Positions 8,542-18,600 of a DNA stretch of 64,000 bases are shown piece after piece. The DNA is taken from contig NZ_JAHGAJ010000022.1 of NCBI RefSeq assembly GCF_030248535.1, positions 1 through 64,000 on the forward strand. Reading direction: 5' to 3'. The number at the start of each line of letters is the position of its first letter. The stretch's first letter is position 1. A model generated the notes under the pieces. That model saw nothing but the letters and a program-made list of their open reading frames with translations. It was not told the origin of the DNA and ran no database searches. This DNA comes from Vibrio sp. D404a (GTDB lineage Bacteria > Pseudomonadota > Gammaproteobacteria > Enterobacterales > Vibrionaceae). The translations under genes were made by a program, and so were the position numbers.

Positions 8542-9684
8542 ATGACAACCGCTAATGAAACGCCAAATAAGAAGCCTCCTTTAATTTGGCTAAACGTTTT
8601 TATCTTCTCTTTTAGTATGCTCTTGGCATTGGTTGCCGCCCCACTTTATGGTTACTACAACGGCTATGGTGCAGAGCATTGGGTCTGGCTAGCGATCTGT
8701 TTTAGTTTCTGTAACTTATCAATTACAACGGGTTACCACCGTTTATGGTCACACAAAGCCTTTGAAGCCCATTCAAGCTTACGATTCCTTTTTGCACTGG
8801 GTGGTGCGTTCGCGCTGCAAAACAGTGCGCTTCATTGGTCTTCTGATCACCGTGTTCACCACAAGCATGTTGATAACAACGATAAAGACCCTTACTCCGC
8901 TAAGCGTGGCTTTTGGTACTCGCATATCGGCTGGATGATCCGCAATTACAACACGTCAATTTATAAAGATTATGAAAATTGCCGTGATCTTAAAAAAGAC
9001 AAAATTGTGATGTGGCAGCACAAACACTACATCTTGCTCGCTTTGATCATGAACTTCGGTGTGCCGATTGCTCTCGGTGTCATCTATGGTGACGTGATTG
9101 GTATGCTATTGATGGTAGGTGCGGTTCGATTGGTACTTAACCACCACACGACTTTCTTCATAAATTCACTTGCACACATCTGGGGAAGCCAGCCTTTTAC
9201 AGATAAAAACACAGCGCGCGATAACGGCATTCTTGCGGTTCTGACTTTTGGTGAGGGTTACCACAACTTCCACCACATCTTTGAGAATGATTACCGCAAT
9301 GGCATTTACTGGTGGCAATACGATCCAACAAAATGGATCATTAAAGGCGCATCACTTTGCGGCTTGACGTCGAAACTCAAAAAGACACCACAAGCTCGTA
9401 TTGAAAAAGCTGAAGCAGCGATGCAGTTAAAACGTACTCAGCAGAAAATCATGCACCGTGCCGATAACATTCAAATCGCAGAAAAGCTGCAAGCAGAATT
9501 TGACTCTTTAGTATCGAACATGAACGAGTACTATGCAGTTAAAAAGCAGCTGTTAGAAAGCAAACGAGACGATGTTGTGAAGAAATATGAACATTCACTA
9601 CTTAAAGTCCGTTACCAACAGATCAAGATGAATTTCGAACAACAGAAGCGCAGTTGGACTCAAACGGTGGAGCAATACGCTTAA
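8542..9684 (+). CDS. Membrane fatty acid desaturase (acyl-CoA Δ9 type)
   Basis: 380 residues from ATG 8542, which has GGA at a good distance; an ATG two codons upstream (8536) is only 3 nt from it. Three histidine boxes bind the di-iron centre: HRLWSH (about 66-71), HRVHH (103-107) and HNFHH (241-245), with hydrophobic segments between them. It should put a double bond into saturated acyl chains, using oxygen, to keep membranes fluid in the cold. After about residue 275 there is a charged, probably coiled-coil tail of some 100 residues that is not part of the catalytic core. The FabR-like operator upstream supports the lipid role. Confidence 0.9.
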   Translation: MTTANETPNKKPPLIWLNVFIFSFSMLLALVAAPLYGYYNGYGAEHWVWLAICFSFCNLSITTGYHRLWSHKAFEAHSSLRFLFALGGAFALQNSALHWSSDHRVHHKHVDNNDKDPYSAKRGFWYSHIGWMIRNYNTSIYKDYENCRDLKKDKIVMWQHKHYILLALIMNFGVPIALGVIYGDVIGMLLMVGAVRLVLNHHTTFFINSLAHIWGSQPFTDKNTARDNGILAVLTFGEGYHNFHHIFENDYRNGIYWWQYDPTKWIIKGASLCGLTSKLKKTPQARIEKAEAAMQLKRTQQKIMHRADNIQIAEKLQAEFDSLVSNMNEYYAVKKQLLESKRDDVVKKYEHSLLKVRYQQIKMNFEQQKRSWTQTVEQYA

Positions 9685-9713
9685 CTTTTTAGTAACATAT
9701 TCTGTTTATTATC

Positions 9714-9748
9714 AAGCGCCTAGGCTAAATCAGCCTCGGCGCTTTTTT
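9714..9748 (+). terminator. Terminator after the desaturase
   Basis: 13-bp stem with one mismatch (9714-9726 with 9732-9744), 5-nt loop, then a T run. Confidence 0.88.
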
Positions 9749-9825
9749 GGTTTGTGACCCTGTTTATGATTTTAGTTGAATAAAAACTCTAATCAAATCT
9801 GAACCAACATCTAATATCACACTTA

Positions 9826-9853
9826 CAATGTAAGAAAACGTTTGCTTACATTG
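9826..9853. promoter_or_regulatory. 28-bp palindrome with PurR-like core
   Basis: The 28 bp are symmetric apart from one mismatched pair. The central 16-mer AAGAAAACGTTTGCTT (9832-9847) matches the PurR operator ACGCAAACGTTTGCGT at 13 of 16 positions. It lies about 92-119 bp before the nuclease-like lipoprotein. A PurR or other LacI-family operator is inferred. Confidence 0.6.
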
Positions 9854-9858
9854 CTACT

Positions 9859-9874
9859 TGTGATCGACATCACT
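9859..9874. promoter_or_regulatory. Probable CRP site
   Basis: TGTGATCGACATCACT matches TGTGA-N6-TCACA at 9 of 10 conserved positions. It is 5 bp from the palindrome, so joint control by cAMP-CRP and a LacI-family repressor is plausible. Confidence 0.65.
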
Positions 9875-9944
9875 TACGGAATTTCATTTTGTAACATAGA
9901 ATGCGCGCCCTCCTGTTCCACGGACAACAAAAGCGAATCATTTT

Positions 9945-11384
9945 ATGAAAATGTTAAAATCATCACTAGCGCTAGCAATCTCTACTACCCTTTTATTCGG
10001 CTGCGGTGACGAAACAACAAACAATTACTACCCAGAGGTTCCTCAACCTGAAGTTCCACAACCGACGCCTGTAGACAGCAAAGGACGTATCGCAGTATTT
10101 AACCTATCTTTCGATCGTTATACATACGAAGATCTTGTGGCTGAAATGAAACTGACTAAGCCAGAGCAAGATGCACTGGTTAAAGGCTGGCAAGATAAAA
10201 CGCTGTCTGATGAAGACAACGATACAGCACTTAAAGTAATCCAGATTCGTAACGTAGCCGCAATCATCCAGACTGAGCGCCCAGCTGTTATTATGATGGC
10301 AGAGTTCAACAACGACGGTACTGCTGAAAACAATGACGCTATTATTGGTTTCCGTTTGAACTACCTTGCAGTTTCTCAAAACTCTAATAGTTTTGACCAA
10401 GACGGTATTCAATTAAAGCCGATCTCTTTTCAGTACTTCGCAAACTACGCTACTAACACCGGTAAGCTGAGTGGTTATGACCTTAACAACGACGGTGTAG
10501 TTGCTACAGAAGCTGACGAAGGTAGTTTCACATATGCTGATGACTCATGGGGATTTGGTGAATACCACGGTAAGTATGCATTCGCTCTGCTGTCAATGTA
10601 CGAAATCGATCATGACAACACTCGAACTTTCCAGAACTTTAAATGGAAAGACATGCCCGGTGAAACAAACCCTAAGATCGTCGGTTGTGACGACAGTGTC
10701 GAACGTTGTGAGTGGTATTCTGATGATGCTTGGAACAACTTCCCTCTATCATCTAAAAACCACGTAGACGCACCTATTTTGATCCCACAAGAAGATGGTT
10801 CGACTGAGACAATTCATCTTCTGATGTCTCACCCTACGCCACCAATCTTTAACAATGCGGCTATGCACAATAGAATTCACAACCGCGCGGAAATCGATTT
10901 TTGGGTAGATTACATCAACGGTGAAAGCTACATCTACGATGACACAAACACGTTCGGTGGTTTAAAGACTGACGCTAAATTTGTCGTAATGGGAGATTTG
11001 AACGCGGATCCAATGAAAGGTGACGGTGATCTGACTGCCATCAACGACTTGATGAAGCATGCTAAAGTAAACCACTTAGCGACGTTCGGTCCTTTAGCGC
11101 CAGCAAGCTACGGTGGTCCTGAGTGTTTAGCTCTTGGTGAGTGTCGCGCGGAAAACTGGGATACGCCTTACCCAGACCAAGTAACTAGCACGAGCGGTTT
11201 GCGCCTTGATCACGTTGTACCATCAGAAAACCTAACGATTTCAGATTCTGGCGTGTACTGGCCAGCAACGTTCGAAGACGGTCGTCTATTGATGAATGAC
11301 GAACGTGTAGGTGACTACGGCAACGGTAAAGATATCTCTTCTGATCACCGTATGGTTTGGATTAAAGCTGAAATCCACAACTAA
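9945..11384 (+). CDS. Lipoprotein of the endonuclease/exonuclease/phosphatase superfamily
   Basis: 479 residues. A signal peptide ends in the lipobox LLFG-C with Cys20, followed by a Tyr/Pro-rich linker. The catalytic signatures of the EEP fold are near the C-terminus: GDLNADP (350-356) and SDHR (466-469), with an early Asn/Glu metal region around 95-125. This suggests a metal-dependent phosphodiesterase or phosphatase at the outer membrane, perhaps a nuclease or alkaline phosphatase-like enzyme releasing nutrients. Substrate is not determined. The PurR-like and CRP sites upstream fit scavenging of nucleic acids or nucleotides. Confidence 0.75.
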   Translation: MKMLKSSLALAISTTLLFGCGDETTNNYYPEVPQPEVPQPTPVDSKGRIAVFNLSFDRYTYEDLVAEMKLTKPEQDALVKGWQDKTLSDEDNDTALKVIQIRNVAAIIQTERPAVIMMAEFNNDGTAENNDAIIGFRLNYLAVSQNSNSFDQDGIQLKPISFQYFANYATNTGKLSGYDLNNDGVVATEADEGSFTYADDSWGFGEYHGKYAFALLSMYEIDHDNTRTFQNFKWKDMPGETNPKIVGCDDSVERCEWYSDDAWNNFPLSSKNHVDAPILIPQEDGSTETIHLLMSHPTPPIFNNAAMHNRIHNRAEIDFWVDYINGESYIYDDTNTFGGLKTDAKFVVMGDLNADPMKGDGDLTAINDLMKHAKVNHLATFGPLAPASYGGPECLALGECRAENWDTPYPDQVTSTSGLRLDHVVPSENLTISDSGVYWPATFEDGRLLMNDERVGDYGNGKDISSDHRMVWIKAEIHN

Positions 11385-11408
11385 TACGTTTCAGTAATTG
11401 ATCTATCT

Positions 11409-11439
11409 AATGCCCGACCTTCGTGTTGGGCATTCTTAT
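11409..11439 (+). terminator. Terminator after the EEP lipoprotein
   Basis: 10-bp stem with one G-U pair (11409-11418 with 11425-11434), 6-nt loop, then a modest T-rich tail. Confidence 0.7.
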
Positions 11440-11608
11440 TTCAACTACCCGTTCGCTTCCCCTACTTCCTCTCTTTCCTCTATCTTTAGGGTTTACCTCT
11501 ATTATGGACGTAAATTTCCATAGTTATTGGATTTAGGCACTCTTTAACCCTTTCTGTTAACTGCTTATATTACTTGCACTTACTGAGCGGAACACCAAGG
11601 AATAAAGA

Positions 11609-11899
11609 ATGAGCAAGCTAACTATTATTGCCACTATCGTCGCTAAACAAGACAGCATCGATCTTGTTAAATCTGAACTGATCAAGTTAATCGAACCTAC
11701 TCGCTTAGAAGGTGGTTGTATCAATTACGATCTACACCAAGACAATAACAACCCTGCTCACTTCGTTTTTCACGAGAATTGGGAATCAGAAGCTCTGCTA
11801 GAGAAGCATTTGGGGAGCCAACACATTGCAGATTACCTTGCAGCGACGGAAGGTTCGGTTGAATCATTTATTATCAACAAAATGACTCACATCGCTTAA
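11609..11899 (+). CDS. Antibiotic biosynthesis monooxygenase (ABM) domain protein, YgiN-like
   Basis: 96 residues, one ABM domain. Typical features are the N-terminal LTIIATIVAKQDSIDLVKSEL, RLEGGCINYDLHQD in the middle and FHENWESEALLEKHLGSQHI. Members act as cofactor-free oxygenases of quinols or small aromatics, dimeric in the cytoplasm; E. coli YgiN oxidises menadiol. The real substrate is unknown. AAGGAA precedes the ATG. Monocistronic with its own terminator. Confidence 0.8.
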   Translation: MSKLTIIATIVAKQDSIDLVKSELIKLIEPTRLEGGCINYDLHQDNNNPAHFVFHENWESEALLEKHLGSQHIADYLAATEGSVESFIINKMTHIA

Positions 11900-11923
11900 A
11901 CACATCATCCCTCACGACTTTAG

Positions 11924-11950
11924 ACCCCGTTCCTATGACGGGGTTTTGTC
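11924..11950 (+). terminator. Terminator after the ABM gene
   Basis: 7-bp stem ACCCCGT (11924-11930) with ACGGGGT (11938-11944), 7-nt loop, then TTTTGTC. Confidence 0.8.
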
Positions 11951-11984
11951 ATTTTGAGGGCTTGTGATTTCCTAAGTCACAACG

Positions 11985-12009
11985 AAAAAAACCGCCTACT
12001 ATGGGCGGG
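11985..12009 (-). terminator. Minus-strand terminator left behind downstream of the manA remnant
   Basis: GC-rich 5-bp stem (11992-11996 with 12004-12008) followed on the minus strand by seven T. The only minus-strand coding sequence upstream is the manA fragment, so it probably once ended the full gene. Confidence 0.65.
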
Positions 12010-12129
12010 TATGGTCAAACTTTATGACTGCTTTTACAGTTCTCTAGCAACCATCAAACCAATATTGAGCGTCAACTATGACTGAATAACGCTCTGATAT
12101 CTTTTTGCTTTCTAAATAGCACGGGGGCA

Positions 12130-12258
12130 CTAGTTGAAAGCACGAGCCAAGATACCATTCCCTTGATATTGGTAAACACTTGAATTATTACTCACAAAAA
12201 CCGACTCTCCCGGTTTCAATGTGATGTTTTGTCCTTCAGAGGTAACCGTCGCTTCACA
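12130..12258 (-). pseudogene. manA: 3' remnant of mannose-6-phosphate isomerase
   Basis: Read on the minus strand, 42 codons ending in TAG at 12130-12132 give a peptide with LKPGESVFV and GILARAFN at the end, the conserved C-terminus of class I mannose-6-phosphate isomerase. Immediately upstream in the same frame is a TAG (12259-12261) and no further homology, so only the last tenth of the gene survives. I read this as a deletion scar. A minus-strand terminator follows. Recognition is by eye from the family C-terminus. Confidence 0.65.
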
Positions 12259-12310
12259 CTAGTTGCGAAGAGACAGCGTCAAACATAGTAAAGTTTGTCT
12301 TCTGAATAAT

Positions 12311-12347
12311 GAGCTCTCGATCTATTCGAGGGCTCTTTTGTTTTTTT
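12311..12347 (+). terminator. Orphan plus-strand terminator
   Basis: 10-bp stem with one G-T pair (12311-12320 with 12326-12335), 5-nt loop, then TTTTGTTTTTTT. No complete plus-strand gene stands just before it, which supports a past deletion here. Confidence 0.75.
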
Positions 12348-12559
12348 ATTGTTTGTTGTTGTTTGTTAAAAAGTAGGCCAGCTACTCATCCTCCTCCCTT
12401 TTCGTCTAAAAACGCCTAAACAACCCTTGTTGAAAATCAATCAGTCTCAAATCAGATTAGTTTTCAGGCTCGATACGTAGAATCAAAGGCTTCATTCAGG
12501 TCAGGCTCACCACCTACTTGTTATTTGTTTTCGCCTACTTATCTTGCTGTAAATCAACC

Positions 12560-13318
12560 ATGAATAAACGTCATTACATGGCATTACTCGTAAGTACTGC
12601 CCTTGTTATTAGCCCACAAGTCTTTGGTTCTGATGAGATTGAAGAAGAGATTGATGAATCGCCCTACACAAGGCTCACGAAACTGGGATTCATCTACTCA
12701 CAGAATACCAGTACATCACTGTCTATTAACTCTGGCGTTTCACTTGGCTACAAAGGTGATACATGGGGACATAGATTTCAGTTCGATACTTACTACACCG
12801 ATGCCGAAAACGGCGAGGACGGTACCAACCGCTACACCACAAACTACGGGATCACCTACGACATCAACTCAAGAACCTATACGGTTGCAGGAATTCGATT
12901 CGAACATGATCAATACGGTACCTATCGTGAGCAGTGGATCGCGATGACGGGGCTTGGTCGACACTTCTATGAAACGAACCACATCACTCTGCAAGGTTCA
13001 GTGGGTCCCGGTTACCGGATAACAGAAAGACAACCCTTTGATGAGGAGTTTCCTTCGCAGATGAACTACGAGCTGATTGCCAGTGGATCCCTTGAAGGTA
13101 CAGTCCAGTTTACTGATAGTTTTTCTATCGGTGGGAACGCAAGCGTTGCCTACGGTGAAGAGAACACTAATTACAACTTAAAAGGGTATTTGAAGAACAT
13201 CCTGATGGGGAATCTCGCCCTCACTTTTGATACCGAGTATATCTACAACACAACCGTTGCCTCAGACCAAAGTAACACAGAGATCTACAGCTCTATGAAC
13301 CTCAATTACGACTTCTAA
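12560..13318 (+). CDS. DUF481-type outer-membrane β-barrel protein
   Basis: 252 residues from ATG 12560, which gives a clean signal peptide (MNKRHYMALLVSTALVISPQVFG); a TTG start at 12518 is possible but less likely. The mature protein begins with an acidic stretch and is then a chain of amphipathic β-strands rich in Tyr, Asn and Thr, ending in the Phe (LNYDF) needed for outer-membrane assembly. This fits the DUF481/YdiY salt-induced barrel family. Function unknown. Confidence 0.75.
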   Translation: MNKRHYMALLVSTALVISPQVFGSDEIEEEIDESPYTRLTKLGFIYSQNTSTSLSINSGVSLGYKGDTWGHRFQFDTYYTDAENGEDGTNRYTTNYGITYDINSRTYTVAGIRFEHDQYGTYREQWIAMTGLGRHFYETNHITLQGSVGPGYRITERQPFDEEFPSQMNYELIASGSLEGTVQFTDSFSIGGNASVAYGEENTNYNLKGYLKNILMGNLALTFDTEYIYNTTVASDQSNTEIYSSMNLNYDF

Positions 13319-13359
13319 GCTTTCCATTGTTCTATACGCCAATCTTAAAATTAAGCGAC

Positions 13360-13388
13360 AAAAAAGGCGTACCTCATGATACGCCTTT
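13360..13388 (-). terminator. Terminator between the barrel gene and the chemoreceptor
   Basis: 9-bp stem (13363-13371 with 13380-13388), 8-nt loop. The long T run is on the minus strand, serving the chemoreceptor; it may also work for the plus-strand gene. Confidence 0.82.
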
Positions 13389-13422
13389 CACTTAATCAAA
13401 CGTTCATTAAGAACATACAAAC

Positions 13423-15183
13423 CTATGATGTTTTGAATTGAGCAACCGCACTATCCATATCATTTGCTTGGGCAGCAACCTTATCTACTTCAACCAAACA
13501 GTGTTGGGCTGATGCCGTATTTTGATTTGAGATGGTGCTTAGTTCAGTTATAGAGTCACTTACCTGTGCCATTACAGCCCCCTGCTCTTCAATCGCAGAC
13601 GCGATGCGCTCAGAGTTACCTTGAATGTCTTCCATATCACTTAGAATCAGTTGTAGGCTCGCATCGAGTGACTCAGAATCACTCAGCGTTCTTTGACCTT
13701 GAGAGTTACACTCACCAATCTCTGCCATAGACGCTTCCATCTGGCTTTGAATGGCCGATACTACGTTGGTGATTTCAGTCGTGGATTGGTGCGTGCGGCT
13801 AGCTAGTGCTCGAACTTCATCCGCAACAACGGCAAAGCCTCGACCTTGTTCACCGGCACGCGCTGCTTCAATCGCTGCATTCAGTGCTAGCAGGTTGGTC
13901 TGCTCTGCGATACCTTGGATGATGTTTACTGCATCGCCAATCTGGTCGACATGATGATTCAACGAACTTATCGAATCTTGGCTGCTCGATAGACGCTCAG
14001 ACAGTTGTGTGATGTTATTAATTGTCTCTACGACAACCTCACGACCTTTGTCCGCATTCTGACGAGCTTTTTGAACACCCTCAGCGGCAATCGCAGTACT
14101 TTCTGAGATCTCTCCGATCGTCGACACCATCTCTTGCACAGACACCGTCATTTCACCGGTATGGTTGGCTTGAACGTCGAACTGCTGTATCACTGACTCC
14201 AGTTCGTTATGCATGTTCGACGTGCTCGCCGTTAGCTCTTGAGACTTTTTCTGTGAAGTCGCAATTAACCCTTCAAGTTGATCAAGCAACTGATTGAAGT
14301 ATTCACCTAGCGTGCCCAGTTCGTCATGACCTTTTAGGTTTGAACGAATAGAAACATCATTCGATTCCGCAATGCTGCGAATAACCGAGAGTAGTGATTC
14401 AATACGTCCAACGATAGAGCGAACAATGACCCAAATAAGACCAATGATCAGCACTAGGATCGTGCCACTCAGTACATTGTTAATTGTGTTCAGCGCCGAT
14501 AGCTGGCTCTGCGTTGCATCTGCCAATAATTTAGAAAACGACTTAAACTGGGTCTCAACAGTATGCGAGGCAGAACGAGTCGCTCCTAATAGCCCTTCAT
14601 CATGCTTCAAGCCAATCAGGCGTTTCTGGTCGACCGCTTGTTGTGCGGAGTTGATCAACTGAGAAGATTGAAGTGGTAGCAAGCTGTTATCTAGCTCACC
14701 TTGTTCAACAAGTTCGCTGTATTTGAGCAGTGCGATACGAACGCTATCAGGCGAAACATCGTAGTTGCTCGCGATTTGGCTGTTAAATTCACCAATCAAA
14801 CCTTCTGATTCAGACAAGCCATAGACCTGAAATGCCTTAACCAATTCAACGAAGCTTTTGTGATAAGCAGTAATGTCCTGTCTAAGTTGAGCCGTGCTCG
14901 CTAAATCCAACTCAGTTAAGATGGACGCTAGCTTTGTTTCCGACTCTAGGAACAGGCTGTAATTGCCCTCAAACTTATCTAAATACTTAGAGTTACTACG
15001 CAACAGAAAGTCTTTTTCGTTTCGTCGTAAGTTAAGCAATCGTACCTCAAGCTCCTTAGTCAGCAGCGTCGCTTCACTCAGCTTTGCACTGGTATCGGAA
15101 AAGTGGGAGGTCGTAAATAGCACGGAGATCATTCCCAAAATTGAGAAGAACCCGAGTGAAAATAATTTCTTTTTAATATTCAT
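13423..15183 (-). CDS. Methyl-accepting chemotaxis protein with HBM-type sensor
   Basis: 586 residues from the ATG at 15183; the frame extends to a TTG at 15228, but the ATG version starts right before the first membrane helix. Order: TM1, a periplasmic helical domain with the [12 protein letters not shown] signature of helical bimodular (HBM) sensors, TM2 around 245-265, HAMP, and the methyl-accepting signalling domain with [24 protein letters not shown] and DEVRALA. HBM domains bind small organic acids such as TCA intermediates in known cases; the ligand here is unknown. Single gene. Confidence 0.9.
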   Translation of the reverse strand: MNIKKKLFSLGFFSILGMISVLFTTSHFSDTSAKLSEATLLTKELEVRLLNLRRNEKDFLLRSNSKYLDKFEGNYSLFLESETKLASILTELDLASTAQLRQDITAYHKSFVELVKAFQVYGLSESEGLIGEFNSQIASNYDVSPDSVRIALLKYSELVEQGELDNSLLPLQSSQLINSAQQAVDQKRLIGLKHDEGLLGATRSASHTVETQFKSFSKLLADATQSQLSALNTINNVLSGTILVLIIGLIWVIVRSIVGRIESLLSVIRSIAESNDVSIRSNLKGHDELGTLGEYFNQLLDQLEGLIATSQKKSQELTASTSNMHNELESVIQQFDVQANHTGEMTVSVQEMVSTIGEISESTAIAAEGVQKARQNADKGREVVVETINNITQLSERLSSSQDSISSLNHHVDQIGDAVNIIQGIAEQTNLLALNAAIEAARAGEQGRGFAVVADEVRALASRTHQSTTEITNVVSAIQSQMEASMAEIGECNSQGQRTLSDSESLDASLQLILSDMEDIQGNSERIASAIEEQGAVMAQVSDSITELSTISNQNTASAQHCLVEVDKVAAQANDMDSAVAQFKTS

Positions 15184-15619
15184 ATGCAAAAATTGGGTAT
15201 AAAAAACTCTTATTAACCACTCTATCAATAAAATGCCTATATAAATGAGATTGGGAGCACAAAGTTAAATGTTATAAAGATGTGAGCTCATATAACTAAA
15301 CCATTTGATGGAGTAATCGGGAGCTATGAGATACAGGAGGTTTGCTACAGTTTTATGACATTTAGGCAATGTATACCGAATTGGTGTATTAATTAAGTAG
15401 AGTTGGCTATTTAGGTACCCAATTCTCAACTTTGATACATTGTTTATAAATAAAAAGGACGTTACAAAAAAACGCCGATGTTAAAACGAGTAACATCGGC
15501 GCTAGGTGAATTGAGACAGATAGAAAGCTCAAACAAACGTGCTCTTGGCTGTCAGCACGTTACACCTGACTAAACACGTTATACATTGCAAGACATTGCA
15601 TTCATGCTACGCATATCCT
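15184..15619. other. Intergenic region between chemoreceptor and RND pump
   Basis: No gene seen. It holds the chemoreceptor promoter region, which is AT-rich, and the RND terminator at 15466-15501. Near 15372-15390 there is an ATACC...GGTGTAT partial inverted repeat. Confidence 0.5.
15466..15501 (-). terminator. Terminator of the RND operon
   Basis: Perfect 11-bp stem (15473-15483 with 15491-15501), 7-nt loop, followed on the minus strand by seven T. Confidence 0.92.
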
Positions 15620-18600
15620 CTAGACCGCTTTGGCTCGAAGTTTGGTTAACACGTCCATCTGTTTTAGGTTTGCCATTGCTACGTAAGCCACTGGGACCAA
15701 AAACAATGAGAAGAACGTGCCCACCGTCAAGCCACCGACTAACACCAGTCCAATATTGACTCGCCCTAACGATCCCGGCCCTTCCGCTAATGCCAGTGGC
15801 AACGAACCTAGAATCATGGTCAACGCGGTCATTAGAATCGGGCGTAATCGAGAGCGCGCACTGGTCATTGCAGCTTCTTTGGCTGTTGCCCCTTTTTTAC
15901 GCTGCTCGTTCGCAAATTCCACCAGCAAAATACCGTGCTTTGTCACCAATCCAACCAAGGTCAGTAGACCAATCTTTGAGTAGATATTTAAGCTTTGACC
16001 AAATACCGACAGAGTCAGCACGGCACCAACAATACACAGAGGTACCGTCAACAGAATGATCATAGGGTCTACAAAGCTTTCGAACTGCGCCGCCAAGATT
16101 AGGAATATGAATACCAGTGCTAAGACAAACAACACTTGAGCACCGGCACTTGAATCAACCAGATCTTTCACAATGCCATTGAATTCGTAGCTTTGAGAAT
16201 CATCGAGCAATTGAGGTACCGCTTGATCTACGTAGGCTTTAACATCACTTGGCGTAAAACCAGGCATCAGATCTGCCGTGATCTCTGCACTGTCTTGCCC
16301 CATAAAGGTTTTGAAGCTCGACTCGGACGTCACTTGTTCAATAGAAACAAATTGAGACAGTGGTAGTCGCTGACCAGATTCCGAATCAACATACAGTTTA
16401 TCCAGCACCTTAAAATCACCCAGTGCATTGCGGTTAACCTGTACTTGAATTGGATAGGTATAACCGTCATCCGCTTGCAAGTCCGCCGCTTTGACTGAAC
16501 CTAAGAAGGTAGAGAGCGCATTGGTTACATTGCCGTAATCTACACCAGATAACACGATGGCATTTCGGTCTATCGACAAGTCATAACGCAATTGGTCACG
16601 CAGCATAGAGTTATTGATGTTAGTCACGCCTTCGTAGTTCTCTAAAGCCTCAACCACTTTATGTGCCGTCTCGGACAGAGCATCTGTGTCGCGATTCACC
16701 GTTGTTAGTTCCAAAACCATGTTAGTCGCGATGTTTAAGTTATCGGCGGTGCGAACCTTAAATGACATCCCATATGCCGACACACTGCTTTTAGCGGTTG
16801 CAATAAACTCATTCAGTAACTCATCTGCTGATTTCTCTCTTTCACCCCAAGGTTTCAGTAGCACATGGTTAGTCGGTGTTCCCTCAATGTAAGAGAGGTT
16901 GGCTTCGACAGACTCATTGCCATCAAATACTTGGTTTAATTGCGCGTTGTTATCTAAGTGATATTGTCTACCCACCCCTGTTGGCGGTGTCGATGTTACC
17001 TCAACAAAGCCCGTATCTTCGGTTGGAAGCAGTACTTGAGGCATCTTCCATACAGCAACAGCAGATAAAGCCACCATGACCAACGCAATTCCAGTCATTA
17101 GTGCTTTACGCTCAAACCACTTACCGAGTTCCTCGCTGTAGCGATCAGACAGTTTGTTAAGCTTGGCATCAACTACGGCATACCATTTCGCTGGCTTAGA
17201 AACCGGCTTCATCAAGTATGCACTCATCATTGGCGACAGAGTTAACGCCACAAAACCCGAGATGATTACAGCCGCCGCTAACGTAAACGCAAACTGTCTA
17301 AACAGGTCCGCAGTTAATCCCGCCATCAAACCAATCGGTAGGTAAACCACGGCGAGAGTTAGCGTCATCGCAATGACAGGGAATACTATCTCACGACAGC
17401 CTTTTAATGCGGCATTGAGAGGTGTCTCACCTTCTTCAATATGACGGTAACAGTTCTCTGCAACCACAATCGCATCATCAACCACTAAACCAATCGCAAG
17501 GATAATCGCAAGGATCGTCAGAACATTGATGCTAAAGCCTAGTGCTGACATCACCGCAAATACACCTATTACACATACAGGAATAGTGATGATTGGAATC
17601 GACGCTACGCGGAACGAGCCTAAAAACAGCACCACAACCGCAGACACAAGCACAACCGCTTCGACCAATGTCATAAAGCCTTGGTCGATCGCCGCTTTAA
17701 TAAAGTCAGCTTGGTTGTACACCATCTCCATCTCAATGCCTTCTGGCAACTGAGGCTGAATCTCTTCAATCTGCTGTTTTACCTTATCAGCAACCGTGAC
17801 CGGGTTTTCACTCTTGAGCGGTAGTACTTGGATGGACATAGCGAGCTTGTCATCGACGCGAAGAATACTCGGCGTCAGACTCTCCTCGCCCATTTTGACC
17901 TCAGCAATATCGCCCACACGGATGATCTTTCCGTTATCTACACGAATCACCAGATCACGCACATCCTCGACGCTGGTGACTTGATTGACTGGGTTAATTG
18001 AGAAATCACGTACCTGCCCTTTAATCGTACCGGCGGTAAAGGTGGCATTGTAAGAGCTCAGCGTTCCTACAACGTCAGAAGCACTGATGTTGAGCGCCAT
18101 CATACGGTCGGGTTGTAGCCAGACACGCACAGCTTTCGAGCTGCCTCCATAAGGCCCCCAAACGCCACCAACGCCTTGAAGATGCTTAAACTGAGGCACA
18201 ACTTGCTGATTAATGTAATCAAACATCTCTTGCTTTGACATGTTGCCCGAGTTGACAAAGGTGATCACGTTACTCGGCATGCTGGTATCAGAAGAGTCGT
18301 CCGTTACAGTTGGCTGATCAGTCATGCTTGGAGGAAAATCACCAATCGCTTCAACACTGCTTCGAAGGTTGTTCATTAAGCCCGTGTATTCGACCTCATC
18401 AACATCATCTTCAAACAAGATCTTTAGACTACAGGTCCCCTCTTGGCAGTCTGTGGTCATGGTCTTCACACTATCGAGCCCCGTTGCAGCAGTAATGAGT
18501 TTGTCTGCAACATTGCGAGACATAAACTCAGCGCTCGCGCCATTAATCGCTGCGGTAACCGTCGCTGAAGGTGTTTTGTGCTCTGGGAAATATTGAATTG

